Shown here in pieces: positions 16,068-28,171 of a DNA stretch of 64,000 nt; the first letter of the stretch is position 1, and the number at the start of each line of letters is the position of its first letter. Made by a program: the position numbers and the translations under genes. Location: positions 3,410,001-3,474,000 of the forward strand of contig BJHW01000001.1 in assembly GCA_005405945.1 (NCBI GenBank). The letters run 5' to 3'. The notes under the pieces are model-generated. The model ran no database searches and was not told the DNA's origin. It saw only the letters and a list, made by a program, of their open reading frames with translations. Origin of the DNA: Streptomyces violaceusniger. GTDB lineage: Bacteria > Actinomycetota > Actinomycetes > Streptomycetales > Streptomycetaceae.

Positions 16068-16823
16068 ATGGATCTTGGACTCAAAGACCGGGTGTACATC
16101 ATCACCGGGGCCACCCGCGGGCTGGGGCTCGCGGCCGCCCGTGAGCTGATCGCCGACGGCGCGAAGACCGTCATCACCGGCCGCGACGCCGATACGGCGG
16201 CCGCCGTCGCCGCCGACCTCGGGCCGAGCGCGGTCGGGGTCGCCACCGACAACGCCGACCCCGAGGCGGCGGCCCGCCTCATCGCCACCGCGCGGGAGCG
16301 CTTCGGCGGCTTCGACGGCGTCCTCATCAGCGTCGGCGGCCCGCCGGCCGGGCTGACCGCCGACATCACCGACGCCCAGTGGCAGGCCGCCTTCGACTCC
16401 GTCTTCCTCGGCGCCGTCCGCCTTGCCCGCGGCGCCGCCGAGCAGCTCCCCTCCGGGGGCGTGATCGGCTTCGTCCTCTCCGGCTCCGTCCGCGAGCCGA
16501 TCCCCGGCCTCACCGTCTCCAACGGCCTGCGCCCCGGCCTCGCCGGCTTCGCCAAGTCCCTCTCCCTCGAGGTCGGCCCCCGCGGCATCCGCGTCGTGGG
16601 CCTCCTCCCGGCCCGCATCGACACCGACCGCGTGCGCGAGCTCGATTCCCTCTCCGGCGACGCGGAGGCCGCGCGGGAGCGGAACGCGGCGGCGATTCCG
16701 CTGCGGCGGTACGGGACGCCCGATGAATTCGGCAAGGCCGCGGCGTTCCTGCTCTCGCCTGCGGCGTCGTATCTGACCGGGCTGATGCTTCCGGTGGATG
16801 GCGGGGCCCTCCACAACATCTGA
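16068..16823 (+). CDS. Short-chain dehydrogenase/reductase lacking the usual Tyr-Lys pair
   Basis: A 251-residue Rossmann-fold protein. The cofactor motif is VYIITGATRGLGLAAARELI (TGxxxGxG), followed by TGRDADTAAAVAADLG. The active-site region reads SGSVREPIPGLTVSNGLRPG then LAGFAKSLSLEVGPRGI. Where most SDRs have YxxxK this protein has N and R (SNGLRPG). Ser is present. The end GTPDEFGKAAAFLLSPAASY then LTGLMLPVDGG is classical. The family is sure; catalysis may be altered or lost, and the substrate is unknown. ATG 16068 follows 4 bp after the GH15 remnant's stop. Confidence 0.87.
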   Translation: MDLGLKDRVYIITGATRGLGLAAARELIADGAKTVITGRDADTAAAVAADLGPSAVGVATDNADPEAAARLIATARERFGGFDGVLISVGGPPAGLTADITDAQWQAAFDSVFLGAVRLARGAAEQLPSGGVIGFVLSGSVREPIPGLTVSNGLRPGLAGFAKSLSLEVGPRGIRVVGLLPARIDTDRVRELDSLSGDAEAARERNAAAIPLRRYGTPDEFGKAAAFLLSPAASYLTGLMLPVDGGALHNI

Positions 16824-16950
16824 GGGGGCTTGGGGCCCACGGGCTCCGCCCAAGACTTGGGCGCGGCCGGACGCCAAGCACGGGCCGTGGGCGCGGTCGG
16901 CGCATTCCCCCACCCCGCCCCTTCCCGAAACTATGGGGCTCCGCCCCCTA

Positions 16951-17137
16951 GGGTCCTTCTGACGGATCTCCGTGGAGGAAGGAGCGCCCGCCGCGCAGCG
17001 GCCGAAGACCGGAGCCGGGGCGTGCTCTCGGCGTGCCGCGCGGAGGCCCTCGTAGCGGAGCTACTCGGGCTTTCGTGCGGTGCGGCGAGAGGGCGCCCCG
17101 GGCGTCGCGACGCCGCGGAGATCCGTCAGAAGGACCC
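16951..17137. repeat. 187-bp element bounded by a perfect 22-bp inverted repeat
   Basis: The left end 16951-16972 (starts GGGTCCTTCTGACGG) is the exact reverse complement of 17116-17137 (ends GTCAGAAGGACCC). The interior holds smaller palindromes such as CTCGTAGCGGAGCTACTCG and GCGTCGCGACGC, and no gene. A contracted relative with the same end sequence lies at 28132-28171. Size, terminal symmetry and repeated occurrence resemble a MITE or a structured intergenic repeat. No target-site duplication is obvious. Confidence 0.7.
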
Positions 17138-17330
17138 CAGACCCCCACCGGGGCTCCGCCCCGGACCCGCTCCTCAAACGCCGGAGAGGCTGACGTCCGG
17201 GCGAGTCCACACCCAGTCCGGTACCCGCCCCCCCGCCCGTGACACCGACCCGCCACCGGGTACCGGACCGCACGGAGCCAGGCACGGCCGGTTCTCTCCG
17301 CAGCCCCGGCGGCGCTTGAGAAGCGGGGCC

Positions 17331-17705
17331 GGGGGCGGAGCCCAGGCGGGGGCCGTGGGGCGCAGCCCCAGGGTCGCGGGGGCAGAGCCCCAGCAGGGGC
17401 ATGCAGGTGGACCCTGTGGGGCGTGGGGGCGGAGCCCCGGGGGCCGCACGGGGCCAACCCCGGCAGGCGGCTTGGGGCGGAGCCCCGGGCGCCGTGGGGC
17501 GCAACCCCAGCGGAGGCGTCGGGCTCAGCCCCAGCGGGGGAGTCGGGCTCAGCCCCAGGAGTCGCAGGGGCACAACCCCGGCACGGGGCTCGGGGCGAAG
17601 CCCCCGGGGGGCCGTGGGGCGGAGTCCCCCCGGGGAGGGCGTGGGGGCAGAGCCCCCGGGGGAGGGCGTGGGGCAGAGCCCCCCGGGGGCGTGGGGCGGA
17701 GCCCC
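17331..17705. repeat. Array of about 15 short GGGGC-n-GCCCC palindromes
   Basis: About fifteen imperfect copies of GGGGC(N2-4)GCCCC are spaced roughly 20-28 bp apart (clear ones near 17357, 17378, 17425, 17474, 17592, 17616, 17643, 17669 and 17692). Variable G/C-rich spacers separate them. Variants include GGGGCGCAACCCC and GGGCTCAGCCCC. The roughly 24-bp spacing makes several frames appear collagen-like, but no start, ribosome site or family signal supports a protein. It lies between the SDR gene and the end of amaP and could form many hairpins. The flanks (16824-16950 and 17138-17330) contain related GGGGCTCCGCCCC units and no gene. Confidence 0.85.
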
Positions 17706-17833
17706 TGCGTTTCGGGGAGGGGCGGGGTGGGGGAATGGCCCCGGAGGCGAACACGGGCCGACCGGGTGAGGAATGCCCGCCGGAGACGAACACGGGTCGG
17801 CGGGGGTCGCGGCGCGCATTCGCGCTCCCAGAG

Positions 17834-18388
17834 CTACCGCGCCCGCTCCGCCCCATGCCGCGCCACCCTCAGCCGCACCTCCGCCGGCAGCCGCTCCAGC
17901 CCCGCCGAAGCGCGGGCCCGCTCCAAAGCATCCGCTCGGACCGCGGCCAGAGTCGACAGCGGGTCCGCCCGCGCGTCCAGCGCCAAGCCCATCCGGGCCT
18001 CCGGCGTCGTCCGGCGGCCCCGTAGCAGGACGTGGGCGCGCTCCACGCCGTCCAGCGACTCCGTGTCCGACAACAGCGCGGCCTCCAGGGCGCGGCCGCG
18101 CAGCAGGGCGCCCTCGCCGTCGCCCGTTTCCACGAGCACTTCCTGGAGCCGACGCCGCCGCAGCTGGGCCAGGAACCAGCACAGCGAAAGCACGAACAGC
18201 ACCGCGAGCGCCGCGATGACGGCGGGCCACCACCACCCGGTGTCCCGCCACCGCGTGCGGTCCGCCCGGCTGAGCAGCACATCGTCGCGGCCGTCGAACG
18301 GCGGCCACCCGGCCAGGACCACCGCGCCCGCACCGGCCAGCACCAGGCCCACGAGCCCCAGCAGCACCCGGTTGACGACACTCAGCAT
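17834..18388 (-). CDS. amaP: Alkaline shock response membrane anchor protein AmaP
   Basis: A 184-residue membrane protein that in Gram-positives tethers Asp23 to the cell membrane. It starts MLSVVNRVLLGLVGLVLAGAG and has a second helix WWWPAVIAALAVLFVLSLCW, then a cytoplasmic domain (RRRRLQEVLVETGDGEGALL). LRGRALEAALLSDTESLDGV carries the Asp23-like tail fold common in AmaP. It is the last gene of the minus-strand Asp23 operon, 7 bp after the DUF6286 stop. The long palindrome array follows its stop. Confidence 0.82.
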   Translation of the reverse strand: MLSVVNRVLLGLVGLVLAGAGAVVLAGWPPFDGRDDVLLSRADRTRWRDTGWWWPAVIAALAVLFVLSLCWFLAQLRRRRLQEVLVETGDGEGALLRGRALEAALLSDTESLDGVERAHVLLRGRRTTPEARMGLALDARADPLSTLAAVRADALERARASAGLERLPAEVRLRVARHGAERAR

Positions 18389-18395
18389 GGCGCGC

Positions 18396-19069
18396 TCACC
18401 CCTTCGACTTCGCCGAGCGCCGGACGTGGACGGAGAGGGCGGGCGGCCGGGCCAGACCCAGTTGGCGGATGCCCTCGTGGAGGGCGGCGTCCAGATCCGC
18501 GCGTACCTCGTCGAGGTCGCGGAAGTGGGCCAGCGCACGGGCCCTGATCCGCCGTCGGCCGACGTCCACGCGGGCCGATCGCACACCGGGCACCTCCATC
18601 GCCCGGTCGCGCAGCACCAGCCCCGCCGACGTTCGGTCGATTCCGGCTCGAACGACAGCCCCGGCCCCGGACTCCGGCTCCGGCCCCGGCTCCGGCGCGC
18701 GCATCGGCAGTAGCCCCCGCAGCCCGGCGCCATCGCGAGGATCACCATCCCCACCCCGAGCGCCGCCAGCAGCGCCGCCCCGCCCACGACCCACGCGTTG
18801 TCCAGCGGCCGCGAGGCGAGTTCATCGGCGAGCCAGTCCCGCCACCGCATGGCACGCCGCCCCGAGCGCACGGCCGCCACGTCGTACAGCAGCAGCCCGC
18901 TGACGGCGGCGATGACCAGGGCGGCGATCCCGGCCGGTACCCGCCGCTCGGACCAGAAGCGCCGGACGCGCCCGGGCGGATCCCCGGCACCGGAACCGGC
19001 ACCCGCACCCGCCCTCGCGCCGTACGCCGACGCCGAGGTGGACTGACGCATCTTCTGGTCCGCGTTCAT
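18396..19069 (-). CDS. DUF6286-like membrane protein of the Asp23 operon (one frameshift)
   Basis: A protein of about 224 residues after repair. The N-terminal part MNADQKMRQSTSASAYGARA is disordered, followed by helices GIAALVIAAVSGLLLYDVAA and NAWVVGGAALLAALGVGMVI. The frame breaks near 18714-18725 (plus-strand C5 and C3 runs). Adding one base gives LLPMRAPEPGPEPESG and the folded C-domain VRAGIDRTSAGLVLRDRAME, then VPGVRSARVDVGRRRIRARA, ending SVHVRRSAKSKG. The ATG overlaps the stop of the second Asp23 gene (ATGA, 19066-19069). This type is a regular member of actinobacterial Asp23 operons; its function is unknown. Confidence 0.78.
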
Positions 19070-19500
19070 CGCACCCTGTCCCTCCCCCGACGCGCCCCGC
19101 GCTCCGGGCGCTCCCACCGCGGCACATGCAGCCGTTCGACCGTCACCGCGACCTCGGGCACCTTCATGCCCGTCAACTCGCCTACCCGTTCGATCACCTG
19201 ACGACGCACCGCACCGCAGTGCGCGCCGATGTCCGAGGGATAGCCGAGCTCGACGGCGACCCGGACGCGCGCGACGCCCCCGCGCACCGCGGCGACCGCG
19301 TACGGCCGCGCGCCGACGCCACCGGCGAGGGCGGCTTCACCGGGGCCCGCACCGGCAGCCGCACCGATATCCGCACCCGTACCCGCATCGGCAGCCGCCG
19401 CGCCGCCACCCCGCAACGCCTCCCGCGCCGCCTGCGAGGCGATCTTCGCAACGACCCGGTCCGCGATCCGCGTCGCACCCCGCTCACCCGGCTCCACCAC
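19066..19500 (-). CDS. Asp23/Gls24-family envelope stress protein (second copy)
   Basis: A 144-residue soluble protein with the Asp23 pattern: an N-terminal RIADRVVAKIASQAAREALR, an Ala/Gly-rich insertion (about residues 33-62), then VAAVRGGVARVRVAVELGYP and GAVRRQVIERVGELTGMKVP, ending EVAVTVERLHVPRW. Asp23-type proteins form membrane-associated assemblies linked to cell-envelope homeostasis. It overlaps the DUF6286 start by ATGA. The Ala/Gly loop is unusual compared with the first copy. Confidence 0.85.
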   Translation of the reverse strand: MVEPGERGATRIADRVVAKIASQAAREALRGGGAAAADAGTGADIGAAAGAGPGEAALAGGVGARPYAVAAVRGGVARVRVAVELGYPSDIGAHCGAVRRQVIERVGELTGMKVPEVAVTVERLHVPRWERPERGARRGRDRVR

Positions 19501-19527
19501 GGCACGTCCTTACGGTCGTCATGGCGC

Positions 19528-19719
19528 TCACCGTGGCCGCCCATCCCGGCCACGGGAACGGAAGAAGTCGCCCGGCTCCAGATCACCATCCAGGAACCGG
19601 CCGACGATGAACCCGACGGCTCCCAACGCCGCCACCAGCAGAAAGGCCCCGAAACCACCGAAATAACCCGCGAAAGCCAGCGCCATTCCCGCGATCATCC
19701 CGACCACGGCCATGCTCAT
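19528..19719 (-). CDS. Small DUF2273-like membrane protein
   Basis: A 63-residue protein, MSMAVVGMIAGMALAFAGYF followed by GAFLLVAALGAVGFIVGRFL and a short charged tail (DGDLEPGDFFRSRG). It forms two membrane helices with small residues. DUF2273 proteins sit between Asp23 paralogs in many Gram-positives and may help membrane attachment. It lies 41 bp after the first Asp23 gene. The upstream in-frame ATG at 19743 is less likely because it would precede the membrane segment with MAPAKEHT. Confidence 0.75.
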   Translation of the reverse strand: MSMAVVGMIAGMALAFAGYFGGFGAFLLVAALGAVGFIVGRFLDGDLEPGDFFRSRGRDGRPR

Positions 19720-19760
19720 CGTGTGCTCCTTCGCTGGAGCCAACCGGAACCGCTGCCGGC

Positions 19761-20284
19761 CTACTGGAGCCGCGGCTCCGGCGATTCCTCTTCCTCGTCC
19801 GGCAACTTCACATCGCTGACCGCGATATTGACCTCGACGACCTCGAGGCCGGTCATCCGCTCGACGGCCGCGATCACGTTCTCTCGTACGGCCCGTGCGA
19901 CATCGGCGATGGAGACGCCGTAGTCCACCACGATCTCCAGGTCGAGGGCCGTCTGTACCTCCCCCACCTCCGCCTTCACCCCGCGGGTGACCGACCGGCC
20001 GCCGGGCACCCGGTCCCGTACGACCCCGAAGGTACGCGCGAGACCTCCGCCCATCGCATGGACGCCGACCACATCGCGGGCCGCCATACCCGCGATCTTC
20101 TCCACGACGCCATCGGCGATCGTGGTGCGCCCCCGCGCGGCCGGGTCGCCTCCGCCCGCCGGTTGCGATCGGTGGCGGCGGCCGCCGGGGCGACGCCGGT
20201 CCCGGCGCCCAGCGTCTTGGGCGTACCGGCGGCGGGTTCCGTGGCGGGGTTCTCGGGTCGGTTCCGTGGTGTGGTCTCGGACAT
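19761..20284 (-). CDS. Asp23/Gls24-family envelope stress protein (first copy; one frameshift)
   Basis: First gene of the Asp23 operon, about 174 residues after repair. MSETTPRNRPENPATEPAAG starts a disordered N-terminus. The frame breaks at the C5 run 20130-20134, and one extra base joins it to RTTIADGVVEKIAGMAARDV and VVGVHAMGGGLARTFGVV. The core has VKAEVGEVQTALDLEIVVDY and VRENVIAAVERMTGLEVVEV, then NIAVSDVKLPDEEEE, a complete Asp23 domain. A GGAAGGGACG site precedes ATG 20284. It shares a 171-bp divergent promoter region with the P10-family gene. Confidence 0.85.
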
Positions 20285-20455
20285 CACCGATCGTCCCTTC
20301 CGAGCGAAGAGCGGTGGAAGCGGTTTCCGCTCGCTCTACTTGCCACCTTAATGGGGCCTTCCCCGAACCGCTTCGGAGATGCGGCACACACGCGATCGAT
20401 GCGGCAGGCTGAGAGCGGTGGGGCTCACGTCCGTACGGCGGTAAGGGGTGACACG

Positions 20456-21160
20456 GTGGTCACGGACCGGCTCGCGCAGACCGTAAGGGAGCAATTGCGG
20501 CTCGGTCGGCTGCTGCCCCTGGGCACGCGGGAGGACGGCTCCTGGATCACCGAACGCGCGGCGAGCGACGTGCTCGGGCGGGCCGCCGCCGAGGTGCCCG
20601 GAGCACATCTGGGAGCGCTGCGGATCGGGCCCGCCGGCCCCGGCACCGCCGGGACGCCCACGGTTCCGCCCCCGCCGAGCGCGCTGCCGCCGGGGCCTCT
20701 GCGCATCGCGGCGGAGTGCGGGGCGACGCTGGAGGAACCGCTTCCGGTGACGGCGGACCGGCTGCGCGACGCACTGCTCGACGCGGCGACGGACCGGCTC
20801 GGTCTCCTGGTGGAGGCGGTGGACATACGGGTGACGGAGGTGCTGGCCGAGCTCCCGGCCCCACCCCCGGAGACCCCGCGCCCCCACCGGATCGAGCGCC
20901 CGGAATCCGACCCCGCCACCGCGGCCGTCGCCCGCGCCGCCGCCTCCGTGCCCGGCGTCGCCCGGCTGGCGCCGGTGCTGGGCTCGCCCCGGGCCGTGCG
21001 GATCGAGGGTGCGCACATCCGGATCGAACTGGCCGTGGCGGCGGATCACCGCGCCGTGGACGTGGCGAGGACGGTACGAACGGCGGTGGCAGCGGCCGCC
21101 CCGGGCCCGGGAGACCAGCCGCCCACGGTGGCCGTCCTCGTCACGGCCGTGGAGCCCTGA
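20456..21160 (+). CDS. Asp23-related protein ('nucleopolyhedrovirus P10 family' type), divergent to the Asp23 operon
   Basis: A 234-residue soluble protein that reads as two Asp23-like halves. The first half contains DGSWITERAASDVLGRAAAE and VPGAHLGALRIGP, with a Pro/Gly linker. The second contains SDPATAAVARAAASVPGVAR, then RIEGAHIRIELAVAADHRAV and DVARTVRTAVAAA. I recall Streptomyces homologs annotated as nucleopolyhedrovirus P10 family, an uninformative name. The GTG at 20456 follows AAGGGG. Divergent placement suggests it works with the Asp23/AmaP module; there is no direct proof. Confidence 0.7.
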   Translation: MVTDRLAQTVREQLRLGRLLPLGTREDGSWITERAASDVLGRAAAEVPGAHLGALRIGPAGPGTAGTPTVPPPPSALPPGPLRIAAECGATLEEPLPVTADRLRDALLDAATDRLGLLVEAVDIRVTEVLAELPAPPPETPRPHRIERPESDPATAAVARAAASVPGVARLAPVLGSPRAVRIEGAHIRIELAVAADHRAVDVARTVRTAVAAAAPGPGDQPPTVAVLVTAVEP

Positions 21161-21184
21161 CCGGAACCAGCCCCGGCCGGTCAC

Positions 21185-21673
21185 TCACTCCTCGGCGTAC
21201 TTCCGCAGCCCCCCGACCGTGCGCTCCAGCTCCTCGACCCGGTCCGCCAGCTGTTCCGTCCGCGCCTCGAGCAGGCGGTTCTTGCGGTGCATCTCCAGGA
21301 ACACATTGACCTTCGTCCGCAGCAGCCAGGGGTCGAACGGCTTGGTGAGGAAGTCGGCGGCGCCGATCGCATAGCCCCGGTAGGCGTAGTCGGAGTCGGC
21401 GTCGGTCCCGGTCAGCAGGATGATCGGGACGTCCTTGGTCTGGTCGAGCCGCTTGATGTTGGCGGCCGTCTCGAAGCCGTCCATGCCCGGCATCAGGACG
21501 TCGAGCAGAACGACGGCGAAGTCCTGCCGCAGCATCGCCTTCAGCGCCTCCTCGCCGGAGCGGGCGCGGACGAGCTGCTGATCGAGCGGGCCGAGGACGG
21601 CCTCCAGCGCGATCAGGTTCTCCTCCATGTCGTCGACGATGAGGATTCCGGCCTTCTCGGGCACGCTCGTAGT

Positions 21674-21676
<3 letters not shown>
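21185..21676 (-). CDS. osaB: Response regulator OsaB (receiver plus coiled coil, no DNA-binding domain)
   Basis: A 163-residue CheY-like receiver. The acidic pocket is ILIVDDMEEN, the phospho-acceptor Asp59 is in VVLLDVLMPGMDGFE, and the Thr/Ser and Lys switch residues are in ILLTGTDADSD and FLTKPFDPWLL. The last third, MHRKNRLLEARTEQLADRVE plus ELERTVGGLRKYAEE, is a predicted coiled coil in place of an output domain. This matches S. coelicolor OsaB, which pairs with hybrid kinase OsaA in osmoadaptation. The ATG at 21676 forms an ATGA overlap with the inferred osaA stop. Confidence 0.75.
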
Positions 21677-26051
<4,375 letters not shown>

Positions 26052-26144
26052 GGCGTCGTCCCTTAAAGATCATTCATATCCCCCTGTCTGTCATAATATG
26101 GCACCTAGATGGCCTAAACCGCCCATATTGCCCTGGAGCCGCAC

Positions 26145-28046
26145 GTGGGAGCCTTGTTTCCTCTCGCGCGTGAGTCCGTCTCGCGGACGACGCTGCCCGG
26201 AAGCGTGCGCGCGCCCGCCGCGGCACGCGCCTTCGTCCATACGGCGCTCACGGGACGGAGCGCGGCGGAGGCGTTCGCCCCGATCACCCTCGACGAGCGG
26301 TCGATCGGCGACGCGGTGCTGCTGGTGAGCGAGCTGGTCACCAATGCCGTACTGCACGCGGGCACCCAGGTCGAGGTGGTCTGCCGGCTCCAGCCCGGCG
26401 ACGGCGCCACCGGGGAGGACTTCGAGTCGGAGGACGGTCCCTTCGGGCCCGAGGCGACGGCCGGCCCGAACGATGCGCCGAGGGACGTGCCGAGGCGGCC
26501 GGGGGTCGTCATCGAGGTGGCGGACCTCCACCCCGCCAGCACCGTCTACGGAGGACCGGAGACCCAGCGCCGGGGCCGCGGCCGCGGGCTCCAGCTGATC
26601 GGGGCGCTCGCCGAGTCCTGGGGCGTGACCTATCACCGCACCCGTAAGGCGGTCTGGTTCCGGCTGGACGCCGAGCGAGCGGGGACCGAGCTCGACGCCG
26701 TCCCCACCAGCGCGCTCGGGCGTGAGCTGCGGTTCGCCGAGACGCTGGCCCCCATATCGCCGCGTGAGCAGCGCGATCCGACCGCCGATTGGGTGGACCG
26801 CGGCGGTCCGTCCTTCCTCGCCGAGGCCAGCGAACTGCTCACCGGTCAGCTTGACGAGAACATGGTGGCCGCTCTCGCCGGGCAACTCCTGGTACCCCGG
26901 CTGGCCGACTGGTGCGCGGTCTGGCTGACCACCGAGAGCGGCAGGCTGCAGCTCGCCCGCGTCTGGCACAGCAATGAGCAGCGTATCGGCGCGCTCCGCG
27001 TGTCGCTGGAGCGGCATCCGCCGCCGACCGGGCTCGGCTCCGCAGGCACCTCCTGGCCCTGGCCCGGGGTCGCGGACAGCCAGGGGGCGGGCGGATCGGC
27101 GGTGTGCTTCCCGCTGATCGCACACGGCCGCAGCCATGGCGTCCTGCTGCTCGGCCGGGCCGGCGTGCCACGCATGGCGGAGAGCGTGGTGCGGCTCTCG
27201 GAGGACGTGGCGCGGCGGGTGGCCCAGGCGGTGGCCACGGCCCGGCAGTACACCCGTCAGGCCACGATCAGCCGGGCGCTCCAGCGCCGCCAGCTGCCCA
27301 TGTCGCTCGCCCACATCCCAGGGGTGGACACGGCGATCGTCTACGAGCCGCACGGCGAGGGGCAGACCGTCGGCGGCGACTTCTACGATCTGTTCCCCAT
27401 GGGCGGCCGCCGCTGGTGCTTCCTGCTGGGCGACGTCCAGGGCAGCGACCCCGAGGCGATGTCGGTCACCGGGCTGGCCCGCCATCTGGTCCGGCTGCTG
27501 GCCCGCGAGGGCCATGGGGTCGAGTCGGTGCTCAACCGGCTGAACCAGGCACTGGTGGAGGAGGACGCGGAGGCGGCGGAGATCGACGGCGAGCAGTCCC
27601 GGCCGCGCTTCCTGAGCCTGCTCTACGGGGAGCTGGAGCCGGACCCGGCCGGGGGCGGCGCCCGCTGCACCCTGGCGAGCGCCGGCCATCCGCTGCCGCT
27701 GCGGCTGACCACCCAGGGCGCGGTGGCGCCCGCCGCCTCCCCCCAGATGCTGCTCGGCATCGACGAGAACCCGGACTTCCACGCCGACACGCTGGCCCTG
27801 GAGCCCGGCGAGACGCTGCTGTGCGTCACCGACGGGGTGACCGAGCGGCGCAACGGCCTCCGTCAGCTGGATGACGACGACGGCCTGTCGGACATCCTGC
27901 GGGGCTGTGTGGGGCTGGGCGCCAAGGCGGTCGCGGAGCGGGTGCGGCGCGCCACGCATGACTTCAGCCCCGAGCCGATCGACGACGATCTGGCGGTGCT
28001 GGTGCTGGAGGCGGTGCCGGCGGTGGAGGCGCAGAGGATGCCCTGA
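26145..28046 (+). CDS. osaC: OsaC-like regulator: RsbW-type kinase, GAF and PP2C phosphatase
   Basis: A 633-residue multidomain switch protein. An anti-sigma-factor kinase fold (HATPase_c, RsbW type) spans about residues 10-185, with LVSELVTNAVLHAG and GRGRGLQLIGALAESWG. A GAF-like region lies about 230-370. A SpoIIE/PP2C phosphatase domain covers about 395-630, with VGGDFYDLFP, LGDVQGSDPEAM and GHPLPLRLT, then VTDGVTERR. In S. coelicolor OsaC modulates sigma-B after osmotic stress and is divergent from osaA, exactly as here. GTG 26145 has GGAG about 10 bp upstream. The 93-bp gap to osaA must hold both promoters. Confidence 0.78.
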   Translation: MGALFPLARESVSRTTLPGSVRAPAAARAFVHTALTGRSAAEAFAPITLDERSIGDAVLLVSELVTNAVLHAGTQVEVVCRLQPGDGATGEDFESEDGPFGPEATAGPNDAPRDVPRRPGVVIEVADLHPASTVYGGPETQRRGRGRGLQLIGALAESWGVTYHRTRKAVWFRLDAERAGTELDAVPTSALGRELRFAETLAPISPREQRDPTADWVDRGGPSFLAEASELLTGQLDENMVAALAGQLLVPRLADWCAVWLTTESGRLQLARVWHSNEQRIGALRVSLERHPPPTGLGSAGTSWPWPGVADSQGAGGSAVCFPLIAHGRSHGVLLLGRAGVPRMAESVVRLSEDVARRVAQAVATARQYTRQATISRALQRRQLPMSLAHIPGVDTAIVYEPHGEGQTVGGDFYDLFPMGGRRWCFLLGDVQGSDPEAMSVTGLARHLVRLLAREGHGVESVLNRLNQALVEEDAEAAEIDGEQSRPRFLSLLYGELEPDPAGGGARCTLASAGHPLPLRLTTQGAVAPAASPQMLLGIDENPDFHADTLALEPGETLLCVTDGVTERRNGLRQLDDDDGLSDILRGCVGLGAKAVAERVRRATHDFSPEPIDDDLAVLVLEAVPAVEAQRMP

Positions 28047-28131
28047 CGGGCGCGGGCGGCCCGACCGGGGGCGGCGTTGAACGGTTCGCGCCAGTGCCCA
28101 TCGGCGCCCGTTGGTCCGTAACGCGCCCTCT

Positions 28132-28171
28132 TAGGGTCCTTCCTCCACGGAGGTCCGTCAGAAGGACCCTA
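28132..28171. terminator. Nested inverted repeat between convergent genes; relative of the 16951-17137 element
   Basis: TAGGGTCCTT (28132-28141) pairs with AAGGACCCTA (28162-28171). Just inside the left arm CCTCC-AC-GGAGG (28142-28153) makes a small stem. The right half shares CCGTCAGAAGGACCC with the element at 16951-17137. The outer arm includes the stop codon of the enoyl-CoA hydratase (28169-28171). It can terminate transcription from both sides and looks like a contracted copy of a dispersed repeat. Confidence 0.65.

Noticed and set aside
17331..17705. CRISPR array
   Set aside because: Units are palindromic, about 13 bp and variable; spacers are of the same composition and no cas genes are near.
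17401..17769. Collagen-like Gly-rich protein in the palindrome array
   Set aside because: The glycine pattern comes from the roughly 24-bp DNA spacing. There is no ribosome site, and similar text appears in several frames and on both strands.
21141..21673. osaA extended to 1636 residues over osaB
   Set aside because: After residue 1459 the text becomes a frame shadow of osaB. One base at 21681-21684 gives a clean ATGA overlap.
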